DNA from: Streptomyces sp. GKU 895
GTDB lineage: Bacteria > Actinomycetota > Actinomycetes > Streptomycetales > Streptomycetaceae
DNA length: 64,000 bases
Assembly (NCBI GenBank): GCA_002027195.1
Contig: MWJO01000010.1
Coordinates: 62,001 to 126,000 of the forward strand
Direction of reading: 5' to 3'
In this document: positions 37,844 through 46,634 of the stretch, piece after piece
How positions within the stretch are numbered: position 1 is the first letter of the stretch
Layout of the letters: every line of letters starts with the position of its first letter
Notes under the pieces: generated by a model
What the model was told of the DNA's origin: nothing
Database searches by the model: none
Seen by the model: the letters and a program-made list of their open reading frames with translations, nothing else
Position numbers and translations under genes: made by a program

Positions 37844-38619
37844 CAGGCCAGTCGAGGGTCCGCTCCCACAGGGGCACCCCTACCGCGCCCGACCGGCTGC
37901 TGTCCGTGCTCGGCGCGTTCGACCACCAGCACCCGGCGCTGAGCCTGACGGACATCAGCCGCCGGGCCGGGCTGAGCCTCACCACCGCGCACCGGCTCGT
38001 GGGCGCCCTCACCGAGTGGGGCGCCCTGGAGCGGGACGAGTCCGGCGTCTACCACGTGGGCCTGCGCCTGTGGGAAGTCGCCGCCCTCGCCCCGCGCGGG
38101 CTCGGACTGCGGCAGACCGCGCTGCCGTACCTGGAGGACCTGTACGAAGCGACGCACGAGAACGTGCAGTTGGCGGTCCGGGACGGCGGGGACGTCGTCT
38201 ACATCGAGTGGCTGTCCGGGCGTTCGTCGGTCGGCGTGCACATCAGGGTCGGCGCCCGCTGGCCGCTGCACGCCACCGGCGTCGGACTCGCGCTGCTGGC
38301 CCATGACACCCCGGAGTCCCAGGAGCGGTACTGCGCGGGGCCCCTCGCCTCCTTCACCCCGTACACGATCACGGACCCGGCACGGCTGCGCCGGGTCCTG
38401 GCCGAGACCCGGCGCACGGGGGTGGCGGTGAGCGACCGTCAGGTCACCGACGACGCGCTGTCGGTGGCCGCCCCCGTGCGCGGGACCGGCGGGGCGGTGG
38501 TGGCCGCCGTGTCGATCGTGGTGCCCCAAGTCGACGCGCAAGTACCGGTGTTGGTGCCGGCGGTGCGGGTCGCTGCGCGCGGGATATCGCGGGCGTTGGG
38601 GTGGCGGCCGGAGAAGTGA
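37840..38619 (+). CDS. IclR-family transcriptional regulator
   Basis: A 259-residue regulator. The N-terminal winged helix (RLLSVLGAFDHQHPALSLTDI then RRAGLSLTTAHRLVGAL) and the C-terminal effector domain (GLRLWEVAALAPRGL, HATGVGLALLAH, VAAPVRGTGG) match IclR. This family often controls aromatic degradation. It overlaps the MarR gene by 4 bp, so two regulators of different families are made from one message beside the same catabolic operon. Confidence 0.87.
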   Translation: MTGQSRVRSHRGTPTAPDRLLSVLGAFDHQHPALSLTDISRRAGLSLTTAHRLVGALTEWGALERDESGVYHVGLRLWEVAALAPRGLGLRQTALPYLEDLYEATHENVQLAVRDGGDVVYIEWLSGRSSVGVHIRVGARWPLHATGVGLALLAHDTPESQERYCAGPLASFTPYTITDPARLRRVLAETRRTGVAVSDRQVTDDALSVAAPVRGTGGAVVAAVSIVVPQVDAQVPVLVPAVRVAARGISRALGWRPEK

Positions 38620-38682
38620 GGCCACCCATGACCCACCCCATGACACCCCCGCGGCGCGCCCCGCACGGCATCCCGCGAGGCT

Positions 38683-39960
38683 CTAGCAGTTGCCGGTCAT
38701 CACCCGCCCCGCGAAGCGCTCCCCCAGCCACGCCACCACGTCGTCGACCGCCTGCGGATCACCCAGCAGATGGTCCCCCGCGTACGCCTTCCAGCGCGTC
38801 TCGACCCCCGCGTCGCAGTACGCCCGCCGCGTGCCGTACCCGGTCTCCGCGGGGATGACCTCGTCGAGGAGGCCGCGGTACTGGAGGACCGGGAAGCCGA
38901 TCTCGTAGCGCGCCCCGGAGCCGGACGGGCCGATGCCGACGCCGAGTTGGTTGCCTTCGACGAGTTCGCCCCAGGTGGTGCCGTCGGGGCCGCGCAGGGC
39001 GTAGATGTCGGCCAGGGAGAGGTGGTCGGTGGTGTAGTTCTCGATGCGGGCGCCGACGAACTGGGCCACCGTGCCGACCGCGCACAGGGACTTGACCTTC
39101 GCGATCGCCGTGCGGCCCCGGTCGTTGAGGAGTTCGTCGAAGGGCATCTCGGGGTGGGTGACCGACAGGCCGATCACCGCGTCGACGAGGAAGCCCGCGA
39201 ATCCACCGCCGTTGAGTTGTGCGCCGACCTGCTTGAGGTCGCCGGGAACCCCGCCCGAGGCCACGCCCGCCATCTTCAGCTCGGGCGCGTAGGAGGCGGC
39301 GAGCTGCGCCGCCCAGAGGCTGCCGGAGCCGCCCTCGGAGTAGCCCCACAGACCGACCTTCGCCTGTGCACCGACCCCGCTGCCCGGGACCTTGGAGGCG
39401 ACGCGGGCCATGTCGAGGACGGCGTGACCGGCGTCGAGGCCGGAGACGTACGGGTGGACCTGTCCGTCGAGGTAGCCGACGCCGTCGGTCGCGGCGACCG
39501 CGTACCCCGCCTTGAGGAGGGCCGCGATGTTCGGGCCCTCGTAGGCGTCGACCCACTCGCCGGCGAGCTGCTTGGAGAAGGCGCACTGCGGGCCGATGCC
39601 GAGGGTGCCGGGCGCGAAGGAGACCAGGGGGCGGGCGCCGGGCCCGGTCCACGGCTCCTCCGGAACGGCGACGGTCCCGGCGACGGCGATGGGCCTGCCG
39701 TGCGCGTCGGTGGAGCCGTACTGCACCTTCCACGCCTTCAGGGGCGTGCCGTCGCCCACCATCGGCAGCGCGGAGACGGCACGGCAGGCGATGACCGTGC
39801 CTGGGGCCGACGGCCGGGCCGGCGGCCGGTAGATGTCCGCGTCGGCGGCGGTGCAGGCGCCCGGTGTCCCGGCCTCGGCGGTGACCGCGGGTCCCGCCAG
39901 GGCTCCGCCGAGCAGTACGGCCGCGAACCCCAGCAACAGCGGCTTCCGTTTCCTCTTCAC
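38683..39960 (-). CDS. Secreted lipase/esterase
   Basis: A 425-residue secreted alpha/beta hydrolase of the fungal-type secretory lipase family. A signal peptide (KRKRKPLLLGFAAVLLGGAL to AEA) precedes the catalytic domain. The nucleophile Ser is in LWGYSEGGSG, the Asp probably in YRGLLDEVIP, and the His in YAGDHLLGDP. GTG 39960 follows AAGGGA; an upstream frame to 40023 is less likely. It is convergent with IclR. The 200-bp region upstream, shared with the divergent histidine kinase, holds no recognised operator. Confidence 0.85.
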   Translation of the reverse strand: MKRKRKPLLLGFAAVLLGGALAGPAVTAEAGTPGACTAADADIYRPPARPSAPGTVIACRAVSALPMVGDGTPLKAWKVQYGSTDAHGRPIAVAGTVAVPEEPWTGPGARPLVSFAPGTLGIGPQCAFSKQLAGEWVDAYEGPNIAALLKAGYAVAATDGVGYLDGQVHPYVSGLDAGHAVLDMARVASKVPGSGVGAQAKVGLWGYSEGGSGSLWAAQLAASYAPELKMAGVASGGVPGDLKQVGAQLNGGGFAGFLVDAVIGLSVTHPEMPFDELLNDRGRTAIAKVKSLCAVGTVAQFVGARIENYTTDHLSLADIYALRGPDGTTWGELVEGNQLGVGIGPSGSGARYEIGFPVLQYRGLLDEVIPAETGYGTRRAYCDAGVETRWKAYAGDHLLGDPQAVDDVVAWLGERFAGRVMTGNC

Positions 39961-40160
39961 CTCAGAGCGTCCCTTCTGTGCGGTGAATGGGAGCCGTGAG
40001 GTTACGGACGCGTAGGTAAGCACTGATAGTTAAACGAGGACGAACCGGAGCGGCCGTGACTGAGCCCCGCTGACTAGCGCGCGGATATCCCTCTCACCGG
40101 CGAGGCCGCGCCCCGGACCGCTCGCGATACTGGAACGGCCCCTGCCCCGAGGAGCCGCCG

Positions 40161-41447
40161 ATGTCCGCTCACCCCTGGTTCGCGCCGCTGGTCAAGCGGG
40201 TGCGTACGGCGAATCCCTACGTCGTCGACACAGCACTCGCCGCCCTCGTGCTGTTCGCCGCCTCGCTCCAGTGGATCTTCCCCGACGAGGGGGACGACCG
40301 GCTGACCTGGCAGGGCTGGCTGCTCGGCGCGGCCACCGCCGTGCCCCTGGTCTGGCGGCACCGGGCGCCGTTCGCGATGGCCTGCGCGGTGTCGGTGGCC
40401 ACCCCCGCGCAGGCGCTGTACCACGCGCCGCCGCCGGACCTGATGTACGGCGGGTTCGTGGTCCTCTACACCATGGCCGCCCTCGGCACGCCGTGGCAGC
40501 GGCGGTTCATGCTGGTGGGCTGGACGATCGGGGTCACGCTCGTCATGACGCACAAGGAGAGCCCGGAACCCTTCGAGTACGCCTTCCAGCTGATGAGCGT
40601 GGCCTGCGCCTACGCGTTCGGAGTGCTCGCCCGTGTCCAGCGCGCCTACACCGCCGAACTGGAGGACCGGGCGCGGCGGTTGGAGCGGGAGCGGGCCGCG
40701 GACACCGCGCGGGCGACGGCGCAGGAGCGGGCCCGGATCGCCCGGGACATGCACGACATCCTGGCCCACGCGGTGAGCCTGATGGTGGTGCAGGCCGAGG
40801 CCGGGCCGGTGGTGGTGCGCAGTGATCCGGCGCGCGCGGAGGCCGCGTTCGACGCGATCGCGGGGGCGGGCCGGGACGCGATGGCGCAGTTGCGTCGCAT
40901 CCTCGGCGTCCTCAAGGAGGAGCAACGCAACGGGACTTCACCGCAACCCGGCATCCGGGCACTGCCGGCGCTGGTCCGTCAGGTGGGTGAATCCACCGGC
41001 CTGCGGGTGAGGTTGAGCACGACGGGTGAGCCCCTGCCCCTTCCGCCGGACACCGACATCGCCGCCTACCGGGTGGTCCAGGAGGCGCTCACCAACACGG
41101 TCAAGCACGCGTACGCTTCCTCCGCGACCGTCGAACTCGACTGGGCGGAGGAGGCGTTGACACTGACGGTGACGGACGACGGACGCGGTCCAGCGGGTCC
41201 GGGACCCGGCCACGCGGGTTCCGGGTTCGGCACCGCGGGTTCGGGGCCCGGCCACGCGGGTTCCGGGTCCGGCCACGCGAGTTCGGGACACGGCCCCGCG
41301 CGGCCGGGTGGTGGGCACGGGCTGATCGGTGTCCGGGAGCGGGCGGCCGCCTGCGGCGGCGAGGCTCATGCCGGGCGCGGCCCGGACGGTGGCTTCCGGG
41401 TCGTCGTACGGCTCCCGGCCGGAGACCGGCAGGCGGTCCTCGGGTGA
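40161..41447 (+). CDS. NarL-type sensor histidine kinase
   Basis: A 428-residue membrane sensor kinase. About four to five hydrophobic segments (20-160) lead to a short coiled coil and the dimerisation box ERARIARDMHDILAHAVS, with phospho-acceptor His198. The HATPase has the N box QEALTNTVKHA (307-317) and G box DDGRG. Between DDGRG and GHGLIGVRE lies a 35-residue insertion (348-382) of five heptapeptide repeats rich in Gly, Ser and His, in the ATP-lid position. ATG 40161 follows GAGGAG. The response regulator overlaps its stop as GTGA. Confidence 0.9.
   Translation: MSAHPWFAPLVKRVRTANPYVVDTALAALVLFAASLQWIFPDEGDDRLTWQGWLLGAATAVPLVWRHRAPFAMACAVSVATPAQALYHAPPPDLMYGGFVVLYTMAALGTPWQRRFMLVGWTIGVTLVMTHKESPEPFEYAFQLMSVACAYAFGVLARVQRAYTAELEDRARRLERERAADTARATAQERARIARDMHDILAHAVSLMVVQAEAGPVVVRSDPARAEAAFDAIAGAGRDAMAQLRRILGVLKEEQRNGTSPQPGIRALPALVRQVGESTGLRVRLSTTGEPLPLPPDTDIAAYRVVQEALTNTVKHAYASSATVELDWAEEALTLTVTDDGRGPAGPGPGHAGSGFGTAGSGPGHAGSGSGHASSGHGPARPGGGHGLIGVRERAAACGGEAHAGRGPDGGFRVVVRLPAGDRQAVLG
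41202..41306 (+). repeat. Five 21-bp tandem repeats inside the histidine kinase gene
   Basis: Five consecutive 21-bp units encode GPGHAGS, GFGTAGS, GPGHAGS, GSGHASS and GHGPARP. Units one and three are nearly identical (GG-CCCGGCCACGCGGGTTCC). The unit length is a multiple of three, so copy-number change alters the protein without breaking the frame. The repeats fall within the ATP-lid loop of the kinase domain. Confidence 0.9.
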
Positions 41448-42112
41448 GCATCCGGGTGGTCGTCGCCGACGACCAGGAACTCGTGCGCAGCGGCTTCAGC
41501 ATGATCCTGGAGGCGCAGACGGACATCGAGGTCGTCGCCGAGGCCGGGGACGGCGCCGAGGCGGTCGCCGCGGTGCAGCGCCACACGCCGGACGTGCTGC
41601 TCCTCGACATCCGCATGCCGGTGATGGACGGCCTGGAGGCGGCCCGCCGGGTGTGCGGGCAGTCCGCGTGCAAGGTCGTCATGCTGACCACGTTCGACCT
41701 GGACGAGTACGTCTACGAGGCCCTGTACGCGGGTGCCAGCGGTTTCCTGCTCAAGGACGTGCGCCGGGACGACCTGGTGCACGCCGTGCGCGTCGTCGCC
41801 GCCGGGGACTCACTCCTCGCGCCGGCCGTGACCCGACGGCTGGTCGCGGACATCGTGCGCCGCCGCCGGGAGGAGGCCACGGCCGAGGTCACCCCGGACC
41901 GCCTGGACGTGCTGACTGCCCGCGAGGTGGAGACGCTGCGGATGCTGGCGCGAGGGCTGTCCAACGCGGAGATCGCCACCACGCTGTTCGTCAGCGAGCA
42001 CACCGTGAAGACCCATGTCAGCAATGTGCTGAGCAAGTTGGGGCTGCGGGACCGGGTGCAGGCGGTGATCTGCGCCTACGAGACCGGGCTGGTGACGCCG
42101 GGTTCCGCCTAG
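41444..42112 (+). CDS. NarL/LuxR-type response regulator
   Basis: A 222-residue response regulator. The receiver domain has the acidic pair D9-D10, phospho-acceptor D55 in LLLDIRMPVMDG, and the Lys of GFLLKDV. A LuxR-type helix-turn-helix follows (LTAREVETLRMLARGLSNAE and LFVSEHTVKTHVSNVLSKLG). It is the cognate partner of the upstream kinase by overlap and family. Its target genes are unknown. The stop codon shares the palindrome CTAG with the stop of the convergent VOC gene. Confidence 0.92.
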   Translation: MSIRVVVADDQELVRSGFSMILEAQTDIEVVAEAGDGAEAVAAVQRHTPDVLLLDIRMPVMDGLEAARRVCGQSACKVVMLTTFDLDEYVYEALYAGASGFLLKDVRRDDLVHAVRVVAAGDSLLAPAVTRRLVADIVRRRREEATAEVTPDRLDVLTAREVETLRMLARGLSNAEIATTLFVSEHTVKTHVSNVLSKLGLRDRVQAVICAYETGLVTPGSA

Positions 42113-42525
42113 TCCCCGAGTTGGTCCCCGAGCTCCTCGAAGAGTGTGAGTTGCAGCGAACCCGGAGCCTCCAAGCGGGAGTTGAGGGAGTTCCAAGGGG
42201 TGCGGGTCGGCTCGGCGAGCACCTCGGCGCCCGCCGCGGCCAACCTCGCCGTCGCGGCCGTGGAGTCGCCGACCTGGAAGGCGACGCGGATGTGCCCCGC
42301 GACCCGGCTGCCGACCTCCACGTCGTCGATGAACGCCGCATGGTTCGGATCGGTGATCTCCAGCGTGGCCCGACCCGCCTCCAATATGGTCACCCGGCCG
42401 TCGGGCGAGGAGAAGGCGGCGCGTTCGGGCAGGCCGAGGACATCGCGGTAGAAGCGCAGCGCCTCGTCGTAGTCGTCGGCGGTGACGACGAGGCGGAGTT
42501 CACGGACGGCGGGCACGTCGGACAT
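42109..42525 (-). CDS. VOC/glyoxalase-family protein
   Basis: A 138-residue protein of the vicinal oxygen chelate fold: two beta-alpha-beta-beta-beta modules beginning LRLVVTADDYDEALRFYRDVLG and VAGHIRVAFQVGD. It resembles the GlxI/bleomycin-resistance branch. The Glu in TLEITDPN and others could bind metal, but no substrate is evident. ATG 42525 follows AAGGAG. The hexanucleotide repeat lies immediately upstream, in its presumed promoter or leader. Confidence 0.82.
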   Translation of the reverse strand: MSDVPAVRELRLVVTADDYDEALRFYRDVLGLPERAAFSSPDGRVTILEAGRATLEITDPNHAAFIDDVEVGSRVAGHIRVAFQVGDSTAATARLAAAGAEVLAEPTRTPWNSLNSRLEAPGSLQLTLFEELGDQLGD

Positions 42526-42540
42526 ACGGGCTCCTTCACG

Positions 42541-42600
42541 GGCGCTGGCACGGGCACGGGCGCTGGCACTGGCACTGGCACTGGCACTGGCACTGGCACT
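42541..42600. repeat. Ten-unit hexanucleotide microsatellite
   Basis: Ten contiguous hexamers of the form GGC(A/G)C(T/G) fill 42541-42600, the last six being perfect GGCACT. The array lies 16 bp upstream of the VOC start codon, between that gene and the divergent MMPL gene. Copy-number change here would alter promoter or leader spacing for one or both genes. Confidence 0.9.
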
Positions 42601-42773
42601 GACATGGAGGGCAACTCTCCTACCCGTCCGTTCGTTCCTCCCTCTGAGGAGTGAGACCGGCGACTTCCTCCCCCGTACGACCGAGCCCCGGAAACCGCTC
42701 CCTCCGGCGATCCGGCGCCACCCCCTCCCCCGCGAGCCTGAGGGCATCAACCGACGCCTCGCCGGGAGGGACC

Positions 42774-44875
42774 GTGCTCTCCACACTCGCCCGGACGGCC
42801 ACACGCCGTCCACTCACCGTCATCGCCCTGTGGGTGCTCTTCCTGCTGCTCGGCTTCGGGCTCGGCACCGGTGTCTTCGGGCGCCTGTCGGACAACGTGC
42901 CCGAGGTGCCCGGCACCGAGTCGGAGGCGGCCGCGGAGTATCTCGACCGGGTCGACCCGTCCGGCGACTCGATCACCGCCGTCGTCGAGGGCACCGCCGT
43001 CACCGACCCCGCGCTGCGGACCCAGGTCGAACAAGCCGTCGCCGACGTACGGAGGATCGCCGGGGTGGCCGCCGTACCGGACCCGTACACGACGCCCGGT
43101 CTGACCGCCGAGGACGGGCGGGCGCTCCTCGTCCCCGTCGCCCTGAAGGGCGGTCTCGACGACGACGCCGAGGAACGGGCCGTGAACGACGCGGCCGACC
43201 GCATCAGGCAGATCGACGCGCCCGAAGTCCACGTCAGCGGTGGCCCGTTGCTGGGTCTCCAGATCGGCGAGAAGGCCCAGGAGGACGTCCGCAACGCGGA
43301 GTTGATCTCCCTGCCCGTGGTCCTCGCGCTGCTCCTCGTCGTCTTCGGCGGGCTGCGCTCGGCCGCGCTGCCCCTCGTCATCGCGGTGAGCGGCATCGCG
43401 GGCGCGTTCCTGGCACTGTTCCTGTTCAGCTCGGTCACCGACATCTCCGTGTACGCGATCCAGGTGACGACGATGCTGGGGCTCGGACTCGCCGTGGACT
43501 ACGCCCTGTTGATGCTGGTCCGCTTCCGCGAGGAACGCCGCAGGACCGAGGACGTGGTGGAGGCCGTGCACCGTACGGTCGCCGCGGCCGGGCGGACCGT
43601 GCTGTTCTCCGGGCTCACCGTGGCGGTCAGCCTGACCGGGCTGCTGGTCTTCCCGAGCGTCTTCCTGCGCAGCATGGGCCTCGCGGTGGCCGCCGTGGTG
43701 GTCGTCGACATGCTCGCCGCGGTGACGCTGCTGCCGGCGCTGCTCGCTCGCTTCGGCCGGAAGATCCCGCCGGCGAAGGACCGGCCGGAGAGCGAGGAGG
43801 GCCGGGTCTTCGGCCGCCTCGCCCGCTTCTCCGCGCGCAAACGCGTCGCCGTCCTCGCGGTGATCGTCCCAGCGTTGCTGGTGCTCGCCCTGCCCGTCAC
43901 GGGCATGCGGATCAACGTCGGCGACGCCCAGCAACTGCCGTCGAGCACCGAGGCACGGCAGCTGTACGACACCGTCGACGCCCACTTCCCACCGGGTACC
44001 GGCGTGTCCACGGTCACCGTCGTCCTCAAGCCCGGAACCGACGCGGGCACCGCCGACCGCATCCGCTCCCTGTCACCGCGCGCCGAGTCACGGGATCTGC
44101 CGAACGGCACCACCGTCGTGGAGCTGCCGCCGGCCGGCAGCGCGGACGGGGACGCGGCCACCGGCCTGGTGAAGCAGGTCCGTGAGCTGCGCGGGGACGC
44201 TCCCGTCGAGGTCACCGGCCCCGCCGCCCGCCTCGTCGACTTCCGGGCCATGCTCGCCGACCGGGCGCCCTGGGCCGCGCTGACCGTGCTGGCCGGCATC
44301 TTCGTCCTGCTGTTCGCCTTCACCGGCTCGGTGCTGATCCCGCTGCGCACGATCGCGACGACGCTGCTCAGCCTCGGTGCCGCGCTCGGTGCGGTGGTGT
44401 GGGTGTTCCAGGACGGGCACCTGGCCGGGCTGTTCGGCGCCGAGGGCCTCGGGGCGCTGAGCCTGACGGCACCGCCGCTGATCATCGCGATCGCCTTCGG
44501 CCTGGCGATGGACTACGAGCTGTTCATCCTGGCCCGGATGCGGGAGGCCCGCCGGGCGGCGGGGACGAACAGGAGGCCGTGGTGACCGGCCTGCGCCGTT
44601 CGGGGCGGGTGGTGACCTGCGCCGCGCTGCTCCTCGCCGTCGTGTTCGGTGCCTTCATGACGGGCGGCTTCTCCCCCATCCTCCAGATCGGTCTGGGGCT
44701 CACCCTGGCGGTGCTGATCGACGCCACCGTCGTCCGCATGCTGCTGGTCCCGGCGACGATGACGCTGCTCGGGCGGCGGGCGTGGTGGGCGCCGAAGCCG
44801 CTGCGGCGGGCGCATGACCGGTTCGGGCTGAGGGAGGAGGGGGCGAGCCCGACGCGAGTGCCGACGAGGGTCTGA
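42774..44875 (+). pseudogene. MMPL-family (RND-type) transporter, frame broken near 44557
   Basis: A membrane exporter of the MmpL group, which moves lipids or hydrophobic compounds. N-terminal helix LSTLARTATRRPLTVIALWV, periplasmic domain, and two sets of transmembrane helices (LGLGLAVDYALLMLVRFREER and AIAFGLAMDYELFILARMREA) are seen. After MREARRA the frame fails. The tail (DEQEAVVTGLRRSGRVVT to the C-terminus) is one base off. Adding one G in the run near 44557 gives 700 residues, normal length. GTG 42774 follows GGGAGGG; earlier in-frame codons lack support. Sequence error is the favoured explanation. Confidence 0.85.
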
Positions 44876-44886
44876 CGGGGGCACGG

Positions 44887-44911
44887 GGGGCCCGGCTTCC
44901 AGCCGGGCCCC
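44887..44911 (+). terminator. Hairpin terminator after the MMPL gene
   Basis: GGGGCCCGGC and GCCGGGCCCC pair perfectly around the loop TTCCA, followed by GTTT. The hairpin lies 12 bp after the MMPL stop, between two genes on the same strand. Confidence 0.8.
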
Positions 44912-44941
44912 GTTTACCGTGCGGCGGCTACAGTCTCTTTC

Positions 44942-45106
44942 ATGAGCGGGGATACGGGGGAACGGCCCACGCGGCCGTGCAAGTGGTGCGGTGCGCCGGT
45001 CGAGCAGCCGCGCAGCCGGTGGCGCCGGCGGAGTTTCTGCAGCAAGTCCCATCGGCGCAGGAACCGGGTGATGGAAACCGTCGTCGAATTCCTGGACTTC
45101 TGGTAG
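44942..45106 (+). CDS. Small zinc-ribbon-like protein, 54 residues
   Basis: A short gene encoding 54 residues. It has CKWCGAPVEQ near the N-terminus and FCSKSHRRR in the middle, so three cysteines and a His can bind one zinc. The arginine-rich RSRWRRRS and SHRRRNR blocks suggest nucleic-acid binding, and the tail VVEFLDFW is hydrophobic. The arrangement resembles the CxxC...FCS...C/H treble-clef found in small Streptomyces proteins. It begins 30 bp after the terminator hairpin. Function unknown. Confidence 0.75.
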   Translation: MSGDTGERPTRPCKWCGAPVEQPRSRWRRRSFCSKSHRRRNRVMETVVEFLDFW

Positions 45107-45229
45107 CCCGCGCGTCCCCGCGCCCGTCCTCACCGGAATCTCAGGAAGCGGCACGGGGATTCAAAGGATCAGCACATCTGCGCGACGCAGGATGCCCACG
45201 CAAAGGCGGATATCCCAGGAAGGCCTGCC

Positions 45230-46465
45230 GTGGGCGTGTCGCACATATCGAACCGGTCCGACCAGCCGTCGCAGAGGTGGTCGCGGCGCGGAGTGCTCAG
45301 CGTGCTCGGCGCCGTCCCCGCGGCGGCGCTCACCGGATGCAGCGGGTCGGCCGGTGCCACGGAGGACGCCGAGGCGACGGCGTCGGTGAAGTCCGCGCCG
45401 GCGAAGAAACCGGTCGTCACGGTCACGCCGGCAGACGGCACCAAGAAGGCCGCGTTCACCCGCCCCGTCGAGGTCACCGTGACCGACGGCACCCTCGCGT
45501 CCGTCGAGGTGAGCGGCAACGACGGCTCGACGCTGAAGGGCACCTTCAACGACGCGAGGACCAGCTGGACGTCGACGGGAAACCCGTACTCGGCGACGAA
45601 GTACACGGTGACGGCGACGGCGCGGGGCGCCGACGCGCAGACGACGACCTTCACCACCAAGGCGCCCGGCGAGACCTTCGTCGGCTACTTCACCCCGGAG
45701 GCCGGCTCCACGTCCGGCGTCGGCATGCCGGTCTCGATCAACTTCACGCACGCCGTGTCCGACAAGGCCGCGGTCGAGAAGGCGATCACGGTGACCGCGG
45801 AACCGGCCGTCGAGGTGGTCGGCCACTGGTTCAGCGACACCCGCCTCGACTTCCGGCCCGAGACGTACTGGGCGCCCGGCACCACCATCACGCTCGCCCT
45901 GCGCCTGAAGGACGTCGAGGGCGGGGACGGGGTCTACGGCGTCCAGTCCAAGGACGTCACCTTCCACATCGGGCGCGAGCAGATCAGCACCGTCGACCTG
46001 TCCGCGAAGGAGATGGTGGTCAAGCGGGACGGGGCGACGTACGCCACGTATCCCGTCTCCGGCGGCGACGCCGAGCACACCACCTGGTCCGGGATCATGG
46101 TGATCAGCGAGCGGTTCGAGGAGACCCGGATGGAGTCCTCGACCGTCGGGCTCGGCGACGAGTACGACATCTCCGACGTCCCGCACGCCCAGCGGCTCAC
46201 CACCTCCGGCACCTTCATCCACGGCAACTACTGGGCGTCCGCCTCGGTGTTCGGCAGCCGGAACACCAGCCACGGGTGTGTCGGACTGCGGGACGCCAAG
46301 GGCGCGAACGACAGCTCGGTGCCGGGCTACCAGTTCTACAAGAGCTCGATGCTCGGCGATGTCGTCATCGTGAAGAACTCCGGCGAGCGGACGGTCGATC
46401 CGGCGAACGGGCTCAACGGCTGGAACCTGCCGTGGGCCAAGTGGAAGGCGGGGAGCGCGCTTTAG
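45230..46465 (+). CDS. L,D-transpeptidase lipoprotein (Ig-like and YkuD domains)
   Basis: A 411-residue cell-wall enzyme that makes 3-3 crosslinks in peptidoglycan. The N-terminus has a Tat-like SRRGVLSVLG and lipobox LTGC, so it is a probable lipoprotein. Two bacterial Ig-like domains (about 60-250) precede the YkuD catalytic domain. The active site is HGNYWASASVFG followed by SHGCVGL, with the catalytic Cys. Actinobacterial Ldt enzymes of this type have the same layout. GTG 45230 follows AGGAAGG. The preceding 120 bp hold no recognised riboswitch. Confidence 0.92.
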   Translation: MGVSHISNRSDQPSQRWSRRGVLSVLGAVPAAALTGCSGSAGATEDAEATASVKSAPAKKPVVTVTPADGTKKAAFTRPVEVTVTDGTLASVEVSGNDGSTLKGTFNDARTSWTSTGNPYSATKYTVTATARGADAQTTTFTTKAPGETFVGYFTPEAGSTSGVGMPVSINFTHAVSDKAAVEKAITVTAEPAVEVVGHWFSDTRLDFRPETYWAPGTTITLALRLKDVEGGDGVYGVQSKDVTFHIGREQISTVDLSAKEMVVKRDGATYATYPVSGGDAEHTTWSGIMVISERFEETRMESSTVGLGDEYDISDVPHAQRLTTSGTFIHGNYWASASVFGSRNTSHGCVGLRDAKGANDSSVPGYQFYKSSMLGDVVIVKNSGERTVDPANGLNGWNLPWAKWKAGSAL

Positions 46466-46564
46466 GGCGTATGCGCCGTTCATGACCTGAACCTGCCTGG
46501 AGCGAAAGGACTTTCCTTGTTTTAACTCTTGACGGCCTCCCGGCCGGAGAGCACATTGGGCCCA

Positions 46565-46584
46565 CTTTGAGAGCGCTCTCAAAG
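46565..46584. promoter_or_regulatory. LacI-type 20-bp palindromic operator upstream of the glucanase
   Basis: CTTTGAGAGCGCTCTCAAAG is a perfect 20-bp palindrome with the central GAGCGCTC typical of LacI-family operators such as the CebR site. It lies 51 bp before the GH16 start, just downstream of a possible promoter (TTGACG near 46529, CACATT 17 bp later). Binding there would block transcription at the start site. No LacI-family gene is found in the window, so the regulator is encoded elsewhere. Confidence 0.75.
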
Positions 46585-46634
46585 GATCTCGAGAGGTACC
46601 CGCGCACCCATCTCCGTACCCGGGAGGCACCCCC

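Noticed and set aside
42541..42600. CRISPR-like array
   Set aside because: Units are contiguous hexamers with no spacers and no cas genes are present, so it is a microsatellite.
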